Assembly: GCF_000519005.1 (NCBI RefSeq)
Contig: NZ_JAER01000001.1
Location: 155,309 to 219,308, forward strand
Source: Nocardioides sp. J54
GTDB lineage: Bacteria; Actinomycetota; Actinomycetes; Propionibacteriales; Nocardioidaceae
Length of the DNA stretch: 64,000 nucleotides
Direction: 5' to 3'
The position numbers were made by a program, and so were the translations under genes. The notes below the pieces were generated by a model. That model did not search any database. It was not told the origin of the DNA and was given only the letters and a program-made list of their open reading frames with translations. How positions within the stretch are numbered: the stretch's first letter is position 1; each line of letters starts with the position of its first letter. Positions 43,480-52,298 of the stretch are shown one piece after another.

Positions 43480-44904
43480 ATGTCCACTCTCACCCCACGG
43501 CGTCGCTCCCGGCTGCGTGCCGGTGTCGCCGCGGCGGCGGCCGCAGGCCTCACCGCTGCTGGTCTGAGCCTCGTCCCCGGCCTCACGGCCCCGGCCCAGG
43601 CCTCCGCCGCCAGTCCGGAGCTGACCTGGAAGGTCTCCGGGTGGTTCGACAGCCACCTGGGTACCCACAGCTGGACCGGTGGCGTCACCGAGAGCGAGGA
43701 CGGCGTGCTGACCTTCCGCGGCGGTGAGCGCCGCCTGGTCGAGGGCGTCGAGCAGGTCGAGTACGACGGCTCGGTGACGGGTGCCTTCGTGTACGGGGGC
43801 ACGCGACACTACTCGGTCACGATCGCCGATCCGGTGGTCGTGATCGACGGCGCGGAGGGCGCGATCAAGGCGACCGTGTCCGCGACCGTCAACGAGGAGC
43901 CGGACACCCCCGCAGCGCAGGTCACGCTGACCACGTTCGACGCGAGCGCGGCGACCGGGACGCCGGGAGAGGGTCTCGAGTCCCTCGTCGCCACCCCGCG
44001 CTGGGCTGACGTCCTGCAGGCGGCGGACGCGCCGGAGGGCCTGCTCGACGCTGACAAGCCGCTCGAGGGCAAGTCCTGGGACATCTCGCTGCTGTCCCAC
44101 CTGCCGAAGAGCCTGCGGGCGCACTTCCACAAGACCTCGACCTCGGCGAGCCAGGAGACGAAGGCGCCGGCCGAGTTCACCGCCGAGGTCCCGGACACCT
44201 ACACGGTCGACTCCAACGTCACCGTGACCACGACCTCGCAGGGCACCTCGGGCGCCACGATCCGCGCCACGGGCACCGGCTTCGTCCCGCCGGTGATCGG
44301 CGACTTCGGCATCTACGTCGTGGTCGGCGTGGCCGGTGGCCGGCCTGAGGGTCAGTCCGCAGCAGAGGGCATCGAGAACTCCGTCGCTGCGGCCTGGCTG
44401 GCGAAGACGCCCACCCCGGGTGCCACGGGTCACCTGGACAACGGTGCCTTCACGCTCGACCTGACCCTGCCCGCCAAGAAGCTGGTCAAGGGCAAGAAGT
44501 ACGCCGTCTACACGTTCCCCGCCCACTCCGGGCCGCGGACCTACGAGACCGAGACCCCGATCTCGATCAGCTGGGACAAGGTGTTCCCGAAGGCCGCGAC
44601 CACCGCGAAGATCAGGGTCGTCAAGGCCCCGACGACCAAGGCGAGGGGCAAGATCGTCGTCACGGTCAAGGGTGGCGCGAAGAAGCCCTCGGGCAAGGTG
44701 CGGGTCACCTACGGCGGCGGTCGCCTCAACGGCAAGGTCGTCAAGGTCGCGAAGAACGTGCGCCTGAACTCCCAGGGCGCCGTCACGGTGGTCCTGCCGA
44801 AGTCGGCCAGGGGCAAGCGCACCGTCAAGGTGCGCTACCTCGGCGACAGCACGCACAAGGCCAGCGCGACGGTCGCGAGGACGATCACCGTCAAGAAGAG
44901 GTGA
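43480..44904 (+). CDS. secreted HtaA-domain protein with NCS-like and Ig-like domains
   Basis: A 474-residue exported protein without a C-terminal anchor. Signal peptide about residues 1-40. HtaA domain: LTWKVSGWFDSHLGTHSW, VEYDGSVTGAFVYGGTRHYSV, TIADPVVVIDGAEGAIKATV. Next a domain resembling that of the protein at 40864 (ATIRATGTGF, FGIYVVVGVAGG, then TFPAHSGPRTYETETPIS). Last a Lys-rich Ig-like (Big_3-type) domain (GKIVVTVKGG to DSTHKASATVARTITVKKR). It is probably released or wall-bound through the basic domain, so it could scavenge haem and pass it to HtaA. AAAGGGAG upstream supports ATG 43480. Confidence 0.85.
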   Translation: MSTLTPRRRSRLRAGVAAAAAAGLTAAGLSLVPGLTAPAQASAASPELTWKVSGWFDSHLGTHSWTGGVTESEDGVLTFRGGERRLVEGVEQVEYDGSVTGAFVYGGTRHYSVTIADPVVVIDGAEGAIKATVSATVNEEPDTPAAQVTLTTFDASAATGTPGEGLESLVATPRWADVLQAADAPEGLLDADKPLEGKSWDISLLSHLPKSLRAHFHKTSTSASQETKAPAEFTAEVPDTYTVDSNVTVTTTSQGTSGATIRATGTGFVPPVIGDFGIYVVVGVAGGRPEGQSAAEGIENSVAAAWLAKTPTPGATGHLDNGAFTLDLTLPAKKLVKGKKYAVYTFPAHSGPRTYETETPISISWDKVFPKAATTAKIRVVKAPTTKARGKIVVTVKGGAKKPSGKVRVTYGGGRLNGKVVKVAKNVRLNSQGAVTVVLPKSARGKRTVKVRYLGDSTHKASATVARTITVKKR

Positions 44905-44914
44905 GCCGTCGGGT

Positions 44915-44937
44915 CGGTCCCCGCGCAGCGGGGACCG
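44915..44937. terminator. hairpin ending the haem operon
   Basis: CGGTCCCCGC (44915-44924) pairs exactly with GCGGGGACCG (44928-44937) around GCA. It lies ten bases after the last haem gene and 14 bases before the end of the convergent TetR gene, so it can serve both. Confidence 0.75.
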
Positions 44938-44950
44938 GCTCAGGCCAGCC

Positions 44951-45526
44951 TCACGCGCCCGGGCCCCCGGCGCCGACCGCCCGCAGCACGAACGACTCGA
45001 TCGCTGCCGGCGGCAGGTGCCGGGGGCTCAGGCACGCGTGGACCAGCGACAGCGTGGAGTCGAGGTCGTCGAAGGCCATCTGACCGCCGTCGCGGCCGCG
45101 CTCGAGGATGCCGCGCAGCACGCCCTCGACCGCGACCACGTGGTCGCGGATCTCCAGGCGGGCGGTGGGGGAGAGCACGCCGTACAGCGCGGGGCCGAAG
45201 CCCATGTGGAACTTCTCGCCCGCGGCGAGGTGGTGGCGCACGTAGGTGCGCAGCTGCTGCACCGGGTCGTCGGACCCGGCGAGCGCCGCCTTCAGCTCGG
45301 ACATGTAGGCCTGCGTCTCGTGCGTGGCGAACGCGACGAGCACGGACTCCTTGTCCGGGAAGTGGTGGTAGATCGCGGTGCGCCCGATGCCGGCGCGCTC
45401 GGCGATGTTGCGCATGGTGATGGCATCGAAGCTGCCCTCCACCATGAGCTCGGCGAACGCCTCGAAGATGCGTCGCTGCAGCTGCTCGCGATGAGCGCTG
45501 AGCGTCTCTCCCTCGATGCGTGGCAC
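44951..45526 (-). CDS. TetR family regulator
   Basis: A 191-residue regulator. The helix-turn-helix is ITMRNIAERAGIGRTAIYHHFPDKESVL; the C-terminal domain is a helical ligand pocket (LRTYVRHHLAAGEKFHMGFG) with no recognisable specificity. Start GTG 45526 is chosen over a longer frame because TACGCT lies seven bases before it and the DNA-binding domain starts here. It lies at the 3' end of the haem locus and is a candidate for binding the TGACA-N3-TGTCA sites, but no copy of that site precedes its own gene. Confidence 0.88.
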   Translation of the reverse strand: MPRIEGETLSAHREQLQRRIFEAFAELMVEGSFDAITMRNIAERAGIGRTAIYHHFPDKESVLVAFATHETQAYMSELKAALAGSDDPVQQLRTYVRHHLAAGEKFHMGFGPALYGVLSPTARLEIRDHVVAVEGVLRGILERGRDGGQMAFDDLDSTLSLVHACLSPRHLPPAAIESFVLRAVGAGGPGA

Positions 45527-45533
45527 GTGTCGA

Positions 45534-45539
45534 AGCGTA
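45534..45539 (-). promoter_or_regulatory. -10 element for leaderless TetR gene
   Basis: Minus strand TACGCT, TCGACAC, then GTG 45526; no Shine-Dalgarno. Confidence 0.5.
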
Positions 45540-45635
45540 GCGCCGGCGTCCACGGCACCCGTGGTCGTGCGTCGCTGCCGCCGCTGCCCGTCGCCCGCCA
45601 GGGCGACCGCGGGGTGCTTCCCGTCCGGGTGCGGG

Positions 45636-46460
45636 TCAGATGCGGGGCACGACCCGGCCGAGCAGGTCGCCCATCCGGGTGGCGGCGGCACGACCGGCCT
45701 CGAGCACCTCGGCGTGGTCGAGCGGGGCGTCGCTGATCCCGGCAGCGAGGTTGGTGACCAGGCTGATGCCCAGCACCTCCATGCCGGCTTCGCGGGCCGC
45801 GATCGCCTCGAGCGTGGTGCTCATCCCGACCAGGTGGCCGCCGAGGATGCCGGCCATCCGGACCTCGGCGGGCGTCTCGTAGTGGGGGCCGGGGAACTGC
45901 ACGTAGACGCCCTCGTCGAGGCCCGGCTCGACCTCGCGGCACAGCTCGCGCAACCGCGAGGAGTAGAGGTCGGTGAGGTCGACGAACTTCGCGCCGACGA
46001 TCGGGGACCGGCCGGTCAGGTTGATGTGGTCGCTGATCAGCACCGGGGTGCCCGGGGTCCACGTCTCCTTCAGCCCGCCGCAACCGTTGGTGAGCACGAT
46101 CGCCCGGCAGCCTGCGGCCGCCGCGGTGCGCACGCCGTGCACCACGGCCGCGACGCCGTGACCCTCGTAGTAGTGGGTGCGGCTCAGGAAGGCCAGCAGG
46201 TGCCGGTCGCCGTCCTCGCCGGGGAGCCGGATCGAGCGGACCTTGCCGGAGTGCCCGACGACCGCCGACGCCGCGAAGCCGGGCAGGTCGGTCACGTCGA
46301 TCTCGGTGGTGTTCTCACCGGTCGGGTCCAGCGCCTCGGCGGCCGGCAGCCAGCCGGAGCCCAGGACGAGCGCGACGTCGTGGCGGGCGACGCCGGTCAG
46401 CTCGGCGAGGCGGGCGGCGGCCTCATCGGCCAGGGCGTACGGCGTGGGGGAGTCGGTCAC
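45636..46460 (-). CDS. punA: purine-nucleoside phosphorylase (trimeric type)
   Basis: A 274-residue low-molecular-mass PNP that splits inosine or guanosine with phosphate into base and ribose-1-phosphate. Motifs: VLGSGWLPAAE (phosphate), SRTHYYEGHG, LTNGCGGLKETW, QFPGPHYETPAEVRM (nucleoside), and ISLVTNLAAG, whose Asn selects 6-oxopurines. Inosine from Add is a natural substrate. GTG 46460 follows TAGTCT by six bases. Confidence 0.95.
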   Translation of the reverse strand: MTDSPTPYALADEAAARLAELTGVARHDVALVLGSGWLPAAEALDPTGENTTEIDVTDLPGFAASAVVGHSGKVRSIRLPGEDGDRHLLAFLSRTHYYEGHGVAAVVHGVRTAAAAGCRAIVLTNGCGGLKETWTPGTPVLISDHINLTGRSPIVGAKFVDLTDLYSSRLRELCREVEPGLDEGVYVQFPGPHYETPAEVRMAGILGGHLVGMSTTLEAIAAREAGMEVLGISLVTNLAAGISDAPLDHAEVLEAGRAAATRMGDLLGRVVPRI

Positions 46461-46466
46461 GGCGCG

Positions 46467-46472
46467 AGACTA
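46467..46472 (-). promoter_or_regulatory. -10 element for leaderless punA
   Basis: Minus strand TAGTCT, CGCGCC, then GTG 46460. Confidence 0.6.
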
Positions 46473-46497
46473 CTCGCCGCAGCGAGGGCCGGTCCGC

Positions 46498-48090
46498 TCA
46501 CCACGTGGCGACGACGGACTCGGGGACGTAGCCGTGCCGCACCCGCTGCGGGTGGTTGCCGACCTCGAGGTAGGCGAGCTCCTCGCCGGTGCGGGTGGAG
46601 AGCACCGCGACGGCGTCGTCGTCGGACAGCGAGACCCAGCAGGTGTCGTCGAGACCCTCGGTCGACCAGTACGGCTTGCCGTAGCCGTGGCCGGTCGTCT
46701 CCTCGTCGAAGTACGTCGCCTCGCCGGTCTCGGCGTCGACCAGGGCTGCGTAGTCGTCCATCGTGCCGGCGACGCACAGCGTTCGCCCGTCGCCGCTGAT
46801 CGCGATGCCGTGGTGCGCGGAGTCGTTGACGTAGGCCTCACGCATCATCGTCGGCACGCGGTTCTCCAGCTCGACGACGTCGACGACGGCGCCCTTCGCG
46901 GGCTCCGGCATCCCGCCGAGGGTGTAGTCGGTCGTGCCGTTGAGGTCGGCCGCCTGGGTGTCGAACACGACGTAGCCGTGCAGGAAGGACACCTGCAGGT
47001 AGAGCAGCCGGCCGTCCGGGTGCACCGCGACCGGGCGGACCGCGCTGCTCATGCCGGGGTGGCCGGCCTCGGCGAGCTCCTTGCCCAGGTCCCAGCGCTG
47101 GAGGACCTCGAAGGTCCCGGCATCGACGTACTGCATCCACCGGTCGGCCTTCACGGCCGCCTCGAGCTTCGACCACGGCAGCGTGCCGAGCAGCTTGTCG
47201 AGGCTGAGCAGGTTGACGAGATTGCCGAGGTTGCCGAGGTTGCCGAGGTTGCCGAGGCCCGGCAGGCCACCGAGGAGGCCGCCCAGGTTCAGCTTGTCCA
47301 GCGGCAGCCCGAGGAGGTCCCCGTCGGCGGGGTCGAGGTCGTCGAGCGGCGTGTAGACGCGGCCGATCGAGGCGTGCAGGATCCGCTCGCCGTCCTCGGT
47401 GTAGTTGCTCTCGTGCGGCGTCTCCCCGGAGGGGAAGGTGCGCAGCCGGTCGCCGACGCGGACCGACTTCCCGTCGAGGGTGCCGTCGATCATCGAGTAC
47501 TCGATGACCTGGCGGGCGGTGGAGTCGGAGACCAGCAGGCGGGTGCCGTCGTTGGAGACCTGCATGTGGTCGGTGCGGTAGCCGTCCATCTGCTGCTCGC
47601 GCACGATCGAGTCGGTGCGGCCGGCGGTCGCCCTGGCGATGTCGATCCAGACCACGTCGGCGAAGCTCGGCCGGGAGACGGCGAGGTACTTGCCGTCCAT
47701 CGTGGTGAACATGTCGTCGACGTACTGGTTGTGGCCCTGGCCCGGCCCCGCGTTGATCGCGAGGTAGAACACCAGCGCCACCGGGTCACGCAGGATCCGG
47801 TTGGTCTCCTCGGCCTTGTCGGGGATGAGGTCCACCCCGCGCTTGAGCACCTCGAGGGTGCGGGCGTCGACGATGCTCGCGGTGCCGTCCCAGTTGTTGC
47901 CGACCCACATCACCGAGCGCTGGCCCTCCCCGGCCGGGCGCAGCGCGACGGGCAGGTCGAGGGCCGCGTCGTCCTCGTGGACCCGGGCCTCCTCGGGCAC
48001 CGGCGAGGTGCCGCAGGCGGCGAGGGCGACGGCGGTGAGGCCACCGGCCACCGCGGTCAGGACACGGGTGAGGCGGGACGTGGTGCGCAC
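46498..48090 (-). CDS. YncE-like beta-propeller lipoprotein with LGN repeats
   Basis: A 530-residue lipoprotein (LTAVALAACGTS, lipid Cys at about residue 26). The mature part has seven-blade-propeller-like strands: GTASIVDARTLEVLKRG, QVSNDGTRLLVSDSTARQVI, RPVAVHPDGRLLYLQVSF and GIAISGDGRTLCVAGTMDD. An insertion of about 50 residues in the middle holds tandem LGN units and Leu-rich sequence (LGGLLGGLPGLGN). Its function is unknown; propeller lipoproteins of this type often bind surface ligands. GTG 48090 is the longest start and keeps an intact signal peptide. Confidence 0.8.
   Translation of the reverse strand: MRTTSRLTRVLTAVAGGLTAVALAACGTSPVPEEARVHEDDAALDLPVALRPAGEGQRSVMWVGNNWDGTASIVDARTLEVLKRGVDLIPDKAEETNRILRDPVALVFYLAINAGPGQGHNQYVDDMFTTMDGKYLAVSRPSFADVVWIDIARATAGRTDSIVREQQMDGYRTDHMQVSNDGTRLLVSDSTARQVIEYSMIDGTLDGKSVRVGDRLRTFPSGETPHESNYTEDGERILHASIGRVYTPLDDLDPADGDLLGLPLDKLNLGGLLGGLPGLGNLGNLGNLGNLVNLLSLDKLLGTLPWSKLEAAVKADRWMQYVDAGTFEVLQRWDLGKELAEAGHPGMSSAVRPVAVHPDGRLLYLQVSFLHGYVVFDTQAADLNGTTDYTLGGMPEPAKGAVVDVVELENRVPTMMREAYVNDSAHHGIAISGDGRTLCVAGTMDDYAALVDAETGEATYFDEETTGHGYGKPYWSTEGLDDTCWVSLSDDDAVAVLSTRTGEELAYLEVGNHPQRVRHGYVPESVVATW
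47221..47256 (-). repeat. four 9-bp units encoding LGN repeats
   Basis: Plus-strand units GTTGCCGAG (first unit ATTGCCGAG) run head to tail and encode Leu-Gly-Asn units in the propeller lipoprotein on the minus strand. Confidence 0.75.
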
Positions 48091-48144
48091 GAACGTGACA
48101 ACGATTCAGGTTCCCCCGAGGTCACGCCCCCGGGGTGGCCGGCG

Positions 48145-48597
48145 TCACAGCCCGGTCGAGCGGCAGGCGCGTCGGCGCAGCGCCTCGACGTAGTCGGCCG
48201 GGGCGTCGGCGGCCTCGGCCGCGTCCGCGATCACGCCGAGGTACGACGCCGAGGGCAGCCCGCCCTCGTAGGCGTCGAGCACGTAGGTCCACGCCACGAT
48301 CTCGCCGACCATCGTCGAGACCCGCACCTTCGTCTTGCGGTAGAGGCCGGAGTCGGCCGACTCCCACTGGTCCAGGTGCGGCTCGTCGAGCGGGCTGACG
48401 TCGTACACGGCGACGAACACGGCGGTCGTCGGGTCCTGCACGATCGTGGCGAGCGCGCCGTCCCAGCCGTGCTCCTCGCCGCCGAAGGTCAGCCGCCAGC
48501 CGGTGAGCCAGCCCGTCGTGCGCATCGGCGAGTGCGGGCACCGCTCGGCCATCCGGAGCGGATCGAGGTTGGTGCCGTAGGCGGCGTACGACGTCAC
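48145..48597 (-). CDS. gamma-glutamylcyclotransferase-like protein
   Basis: A 150-residue GGCT/AIG2-like protein. AAYGTNLDPLRM is the N-terminal substrate loop (YGTNL); TGWRLTFGGEEHGWDGALATIV and FVAVYDVSPLDEPHLDQWES follow the family fold, with the candidate acid Glu in DQWESAD. It may act on gamma-glutamyl amines, but homologues outside GGCT proper are uncharacterised. GTG 48597 follows TAACCT by six bases. Confidence 0.82.
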   Translation of the reverse strand: MTSYAAYGTNLDPLRMAERCPHSPMRTTGWLTGWRLTFGGEEHGWDGALATIVQDPTTAVFVAVYDVSPLDEPHLDQWESADSGLYRKTKVRVSTMVGEIVAWTYVLDAYEGGLPSASYLGVIADAAEAADAPADYVEALRRRACRSTGL

Positions 48598-48603
48598 CGG
48601 GTC

Positions 48604-48609
48604 AGGTTA
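48604..48609 (-). promoter_or_regulatory. -10 element for leaderless GGCT-like gene
   Basis: Minus strand TAACCT, GACCCG, then GTG 48597. Confidence 0.6.
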
Positions 48610-48635
48610 GTGCGTCGGCCGGACGATCCCGGGAA

Positions 48636-48676
48636 GCACGACGCCTCCCGCCCGGGGAGGGCAGGAGGCGTCGTGC
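48636..48676 (-). terminator. hairpin after the subtilase gene
   Basis: Arms 48636-48653 and 48659-48676 pair over 18 bp with one mismatch (a G-U wobble in the minus-strand RNA) around five bases. It begins ten bases beyond the protease stop. Confidence 0.75.
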
Positions 48677-48686
48677 CGGTGGCGCG

Positions 48687-49877
<1,191 letters not shown>

Positions 49878-49982
49878 GAAGGGAGCACTCCTGTGTCGTG
49901 GCGACGGCCCGGTCGGCCGTCGTACCCATGAGTAGGAGGCACTCTGCACCAACGTGATGTGAGACACAAGCACACCCCCGAC

Positions 49983-49988
49983 TAGGCT
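49983..49988 (+). promoter_or_regulatory. -10 element for leaderless lpdA
   Basis: TAGGCT lies six bases before GTG 49995. It is one of the clearest leaderless examples. Confidence 0.65.
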
Positions 49989-49994
49989 GGCGCC

Positions 49995-51395
49995 GTGACC
50001 CACTTCGATGTCCTCGTCCTCGGTGCCGGCCCCGGTGGGTACGTCGCCGCGATCCGCGCCGCCCAGCTCGGCAAGTCCGTTGCCGTGATCGAGAAGCAGT
50101 ACTGGGGCGGGGTGTGCCTCAACGTCGGCTGCATCCCGTCGAAGGCCCTGCTGAAGAACGCCGAGCTCGCGCACACGCTGACGCACGAGAAGGCGAAGTT
50201 CGGCATCGAGGGCGACGCGACGATGGCCTACGGCCCGACCCACAAGCGGTCGCGCCAGGTGAGCGCCGGCATCGTCAAGGGCGTCCACTACCTGATGAAG
50301 AAGAACAAGATCACCGAGATCGACGGCTGGGGCACCTTCACCGGCCCGAAGACGATCACCGTCGAGGGCGGCGACGGCTCGACGACCGATTACACCGCCG
50401 ACGACGTGATCATCGCCGCCGGTGCGACCGTGCGCACCGTCCCGGGCGTCGAGGTCAACGGCAAGAACATCGTCAGCTACGAGGAGCAGATCCTCGACGA
50501 GAACCTCCCGTCGTCGATCATCATCGGCGGCTCGGGCGCGATCGGCGTCGAGTTCGCCTACGTGATGAAGAACTTCGGCGTCGACGTCACGATCGTCGAG
50601 TTCCTCGACCGGATGGTGCCGACCGAGGACGCCGACGTGTCCAAGGAGCTCGCCAAGCACTACAAGAAGCTCGGCGTGAAGGTGATGACCTCGACCGCCG
50701 TCAAGGGCGTCGAGGACACCGGCTCCGGCGTCAAGGTCCGCGTCGCCCCGGCCGACGGCGGCGACGAGCAGGTGCTCGAGGCCGACAAGTTCCTCGCCGC
50801 GTTCGGCTTCGCGCCGCGCGTCGACGGCTACGGCCTGGACAAGGCCGGCGTCGAGCTCACCGACCGCGGCGCGATCGCGATCGACGACTACTGCCGCACC
50901 AACGTCGACGGCGTCTACGCCATCGGTGACGTCACCGGGAAGATGATGCTCGCCCACGTCGCCGAGGCGATGGGCATCGTCGCCGCCGAGACCCTCGCCG
51001 GCGCCGAGACCATGCCGGTCGACTACGACTTCATCCCGCGCGCCACCTACTGCCAGCCGCAGATCGGCTCGTTCGGCTACAGCGAGCAGCAGGCGAAGGA
51101 CAAGGGGTACGACGTCAAGACCGCGTCGTTCCCGTTCTCGGCCAACGGCAAGGCCCAGGGCCTCGGCGAGGCCGTCGGCTTCGTCAAGATCGTCGCGGAC
51201 GCGGAGTACAACGAGATCCTCGGCGCCCACATGATCGGCCCCGACGTGACCGAGCTGCTCCCCGCGCTGACCCTGGCCCAGAAGTGGGACCTCACCGCCG
51301 ACGAGGTGGGCCGCAACGTCTTCGCCCACCCGACGCTGTCCGAGGCGGTCAAGGAGGCGATCCACGGGATCGCCGGCCACATGATCAACCTCTGA
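49995..51395 (+). CDS. lpdA: dihydrolipoyl dehydrogenase (E3)
   Basis: A 466-residue FAD enzyme that reoxidises dihydrolipoamide in 2-oxoacid dehydrogenase complexes, and possibly the glycine cleavage system. FAD motif [12 protein letters not shown], redox disulfide [16 protein letters not shown] motif [16 protein letters not shown] motif [15 protein letters not shown], and the C-terminal catalytic pair FAHPTLSEA (His and Glu) are all intact. The length is standard. It appears monocistronic, with a stem-loop after it. Confidence 0.96.
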   Translation: MTHFDVLVLGAGPGGYVAAIRAAQLGKSVAVIEKQYWGGVCLNVGCIPSKALLKNAELAHTLTHEKAKFGIEGDATMAYGPTHKRSRQVSAGIVKGVHYLMKKNKITEIDGWGTFTGPKTITVEGGDGSTTDYTADDVIIAAGATVRTVPGVEVNGKNIVSYEEQILDENLPSSIIIGGSGAIGVEFAYVMKNFGVDVTIVEFLDRMVPTEDADVSKELAKHYKKLGVKVMTSTAVKGVEDTGSGVKVRVAPADGGDEQVLEADKFLAAFGFAPRVDGYGLDKAGVELTDRGAIAIDDYCRTNVDGVYAIGDVTGKMMLAHVAEAMGIVAAETLAGAETMPVDYDFIPRATYCQPQIGSFGYSEQQAKDKGYDVKTASFPFSANGKAQGLGEAVGFVKIVADAEYNEILGAHMIGPDVTELLPALTLAQKWDLTADEVGRNVFAHPTLSEAVKEAIHGIAGHMINL

Positions 51396-51468
51396 CCAGC
51401 CTCTGGACCAGCCTCTGGCGAGCCCGGTCGCAGCCACGACCGAGGACCTTCGGCCCCGTCGGTTGAGT

Positions 51469-51498
51469 AGGGGGACTCACGCGCGCGTGGGTCCCCCT
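51469..51498 (+). terminator. hairpin after lpdA
   Basis: Arms 51469-51483 and 51484-51498 pair over 15 bp with one wobble; the innermost GCGC forms the turn. It lies between lpdA and the membrane protein gene at 51515. Confidence 0.65.
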
Positions 51499-51514
51499 GC
51501 GCGACTGTTCAGGC

Positions 51515-52255
51515 ATGAAGGATCTTCGCCGGGTCGTCGTCACCCTCGTCATCGGTTCGTTCTCGCTCGCCGCGCTGCTCGGCATCGCCGCCCTGCTCGG
51601 GGGAGGTGAGTTCACCGAGACGCAGGGGCGCGTGCTGCTGACGACGGTCGTCGTGGGCGTCGAGTCCACCGTCGTCCTGTGCCTGCTGGCCCTCGCCGGG
51701 CACCGGTTCTTCCCGGTCTCCGTGGTCGGCGGCCTCGCCTCCGTCGTCGCCACCGGCGCCGCGCTCACCCTCACCTGGGCCGACTTCGCGTGGGACTCCG
51801 GCGCGTGGGACACGCTCTGGAAGACCTTCGGCGTCAGCGGCGTCGTCGCCGGCACCGGCGCCCAGCTCGCCCTCCTGGTCGCGCTCACCCTGCGCCCGGG
51901 CCGGGCCGCGGGCACCCTGGGCCTCTTGCTCGCCGGCACCGCCGCGGCCGCCGCCGTCGTCGCCACGATGGTGGTCGTCCCGATCCTCGGGGAGTCCGAC
52001 CCCGGCGGCACCTACTGGCGCACCTTCGGCGTCCTCGCGATCCTCGACGTCCTCGGCAGCGTGGTGCTCACCGCGCTCGGCGCCTTCGGCCGGGCCCGCG
52101 TCCCGCGCCCGACCGACGCTGCGGCGACGCCGGCCGAGCCGCTGGCGCTCACCCCCGACCTGCAGGAGCGGGTGGCGTCGTACGCCCGCAGCCGGGGGAC
52201 GACGCCGGAGCGGGTCCTGGCGGCCGCGGTCGACCGCTACCTTGCGGCCTCCTGA
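51515..52255 (+). CDS. membrane protein with RHH-like C-terminal tail
   Basis: A 246-residue protein with about six helices (VVVTLVIGSFSLAALLGIAAL, VVVGVESTVVLCLLALAG, VVGGLASVVATGAAL, VAGTGAQLALLVALTL, LLLAGTAAAAAVVATMVVV, VLAILDVLGSVVLTALGAF). The cytosolic tail, about residues 212-246 (LTPDLQERVASYARSRG, TTPERVLAAAVDRYLAAS), looks like a ribbon-helix-helix or small coiled module. No family recognised. The ATG lies 16 bases past the lpdA hairpin. Confidence 0.75.
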   Translation: MKDLRRVVVTLVIGSFSLAALLGIAALLGGGEFTETQGRVLLTTVVVGVESTVVLCLLALAGHRFFPVSVVGGLASVVATGAALTLTWADFAWDSGAWDTLWKTFGVSGVVAGTGAQLALLVALTLRPGRAAGTLGLLLAGTAAAAAVVATMVVVPILGESDPGGTYWRTFGVLAILDVLGSVVLTALGAFGRARVPRPTDAAATPAEPLALTPDLQERVASYARSRGTTPERVLAAAVDRYLAAS

Positions 52256-52285
52256 CGCGGGACCGGCGGCGCGCGGCGCGGCTGC

Positions 52286-52291
52286 AAGAAT
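52286..52291 (+). promoter_or_regulatory. -10 element for the quinone reductase gene
   Basis: AAGAAT lies seven bases before ATG 52299, without a Shine-Dalgarno. Confidence 0.5.
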
Positions 52292-52298
52292 GGCGGGC

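Noticed and set aside
49878..51437. Minus-strand open frame extending the subtilase upstream through lpdA
   Set aside because: The protease signal peptide starts at 49877 and the extension is antisense to intact lpdA.
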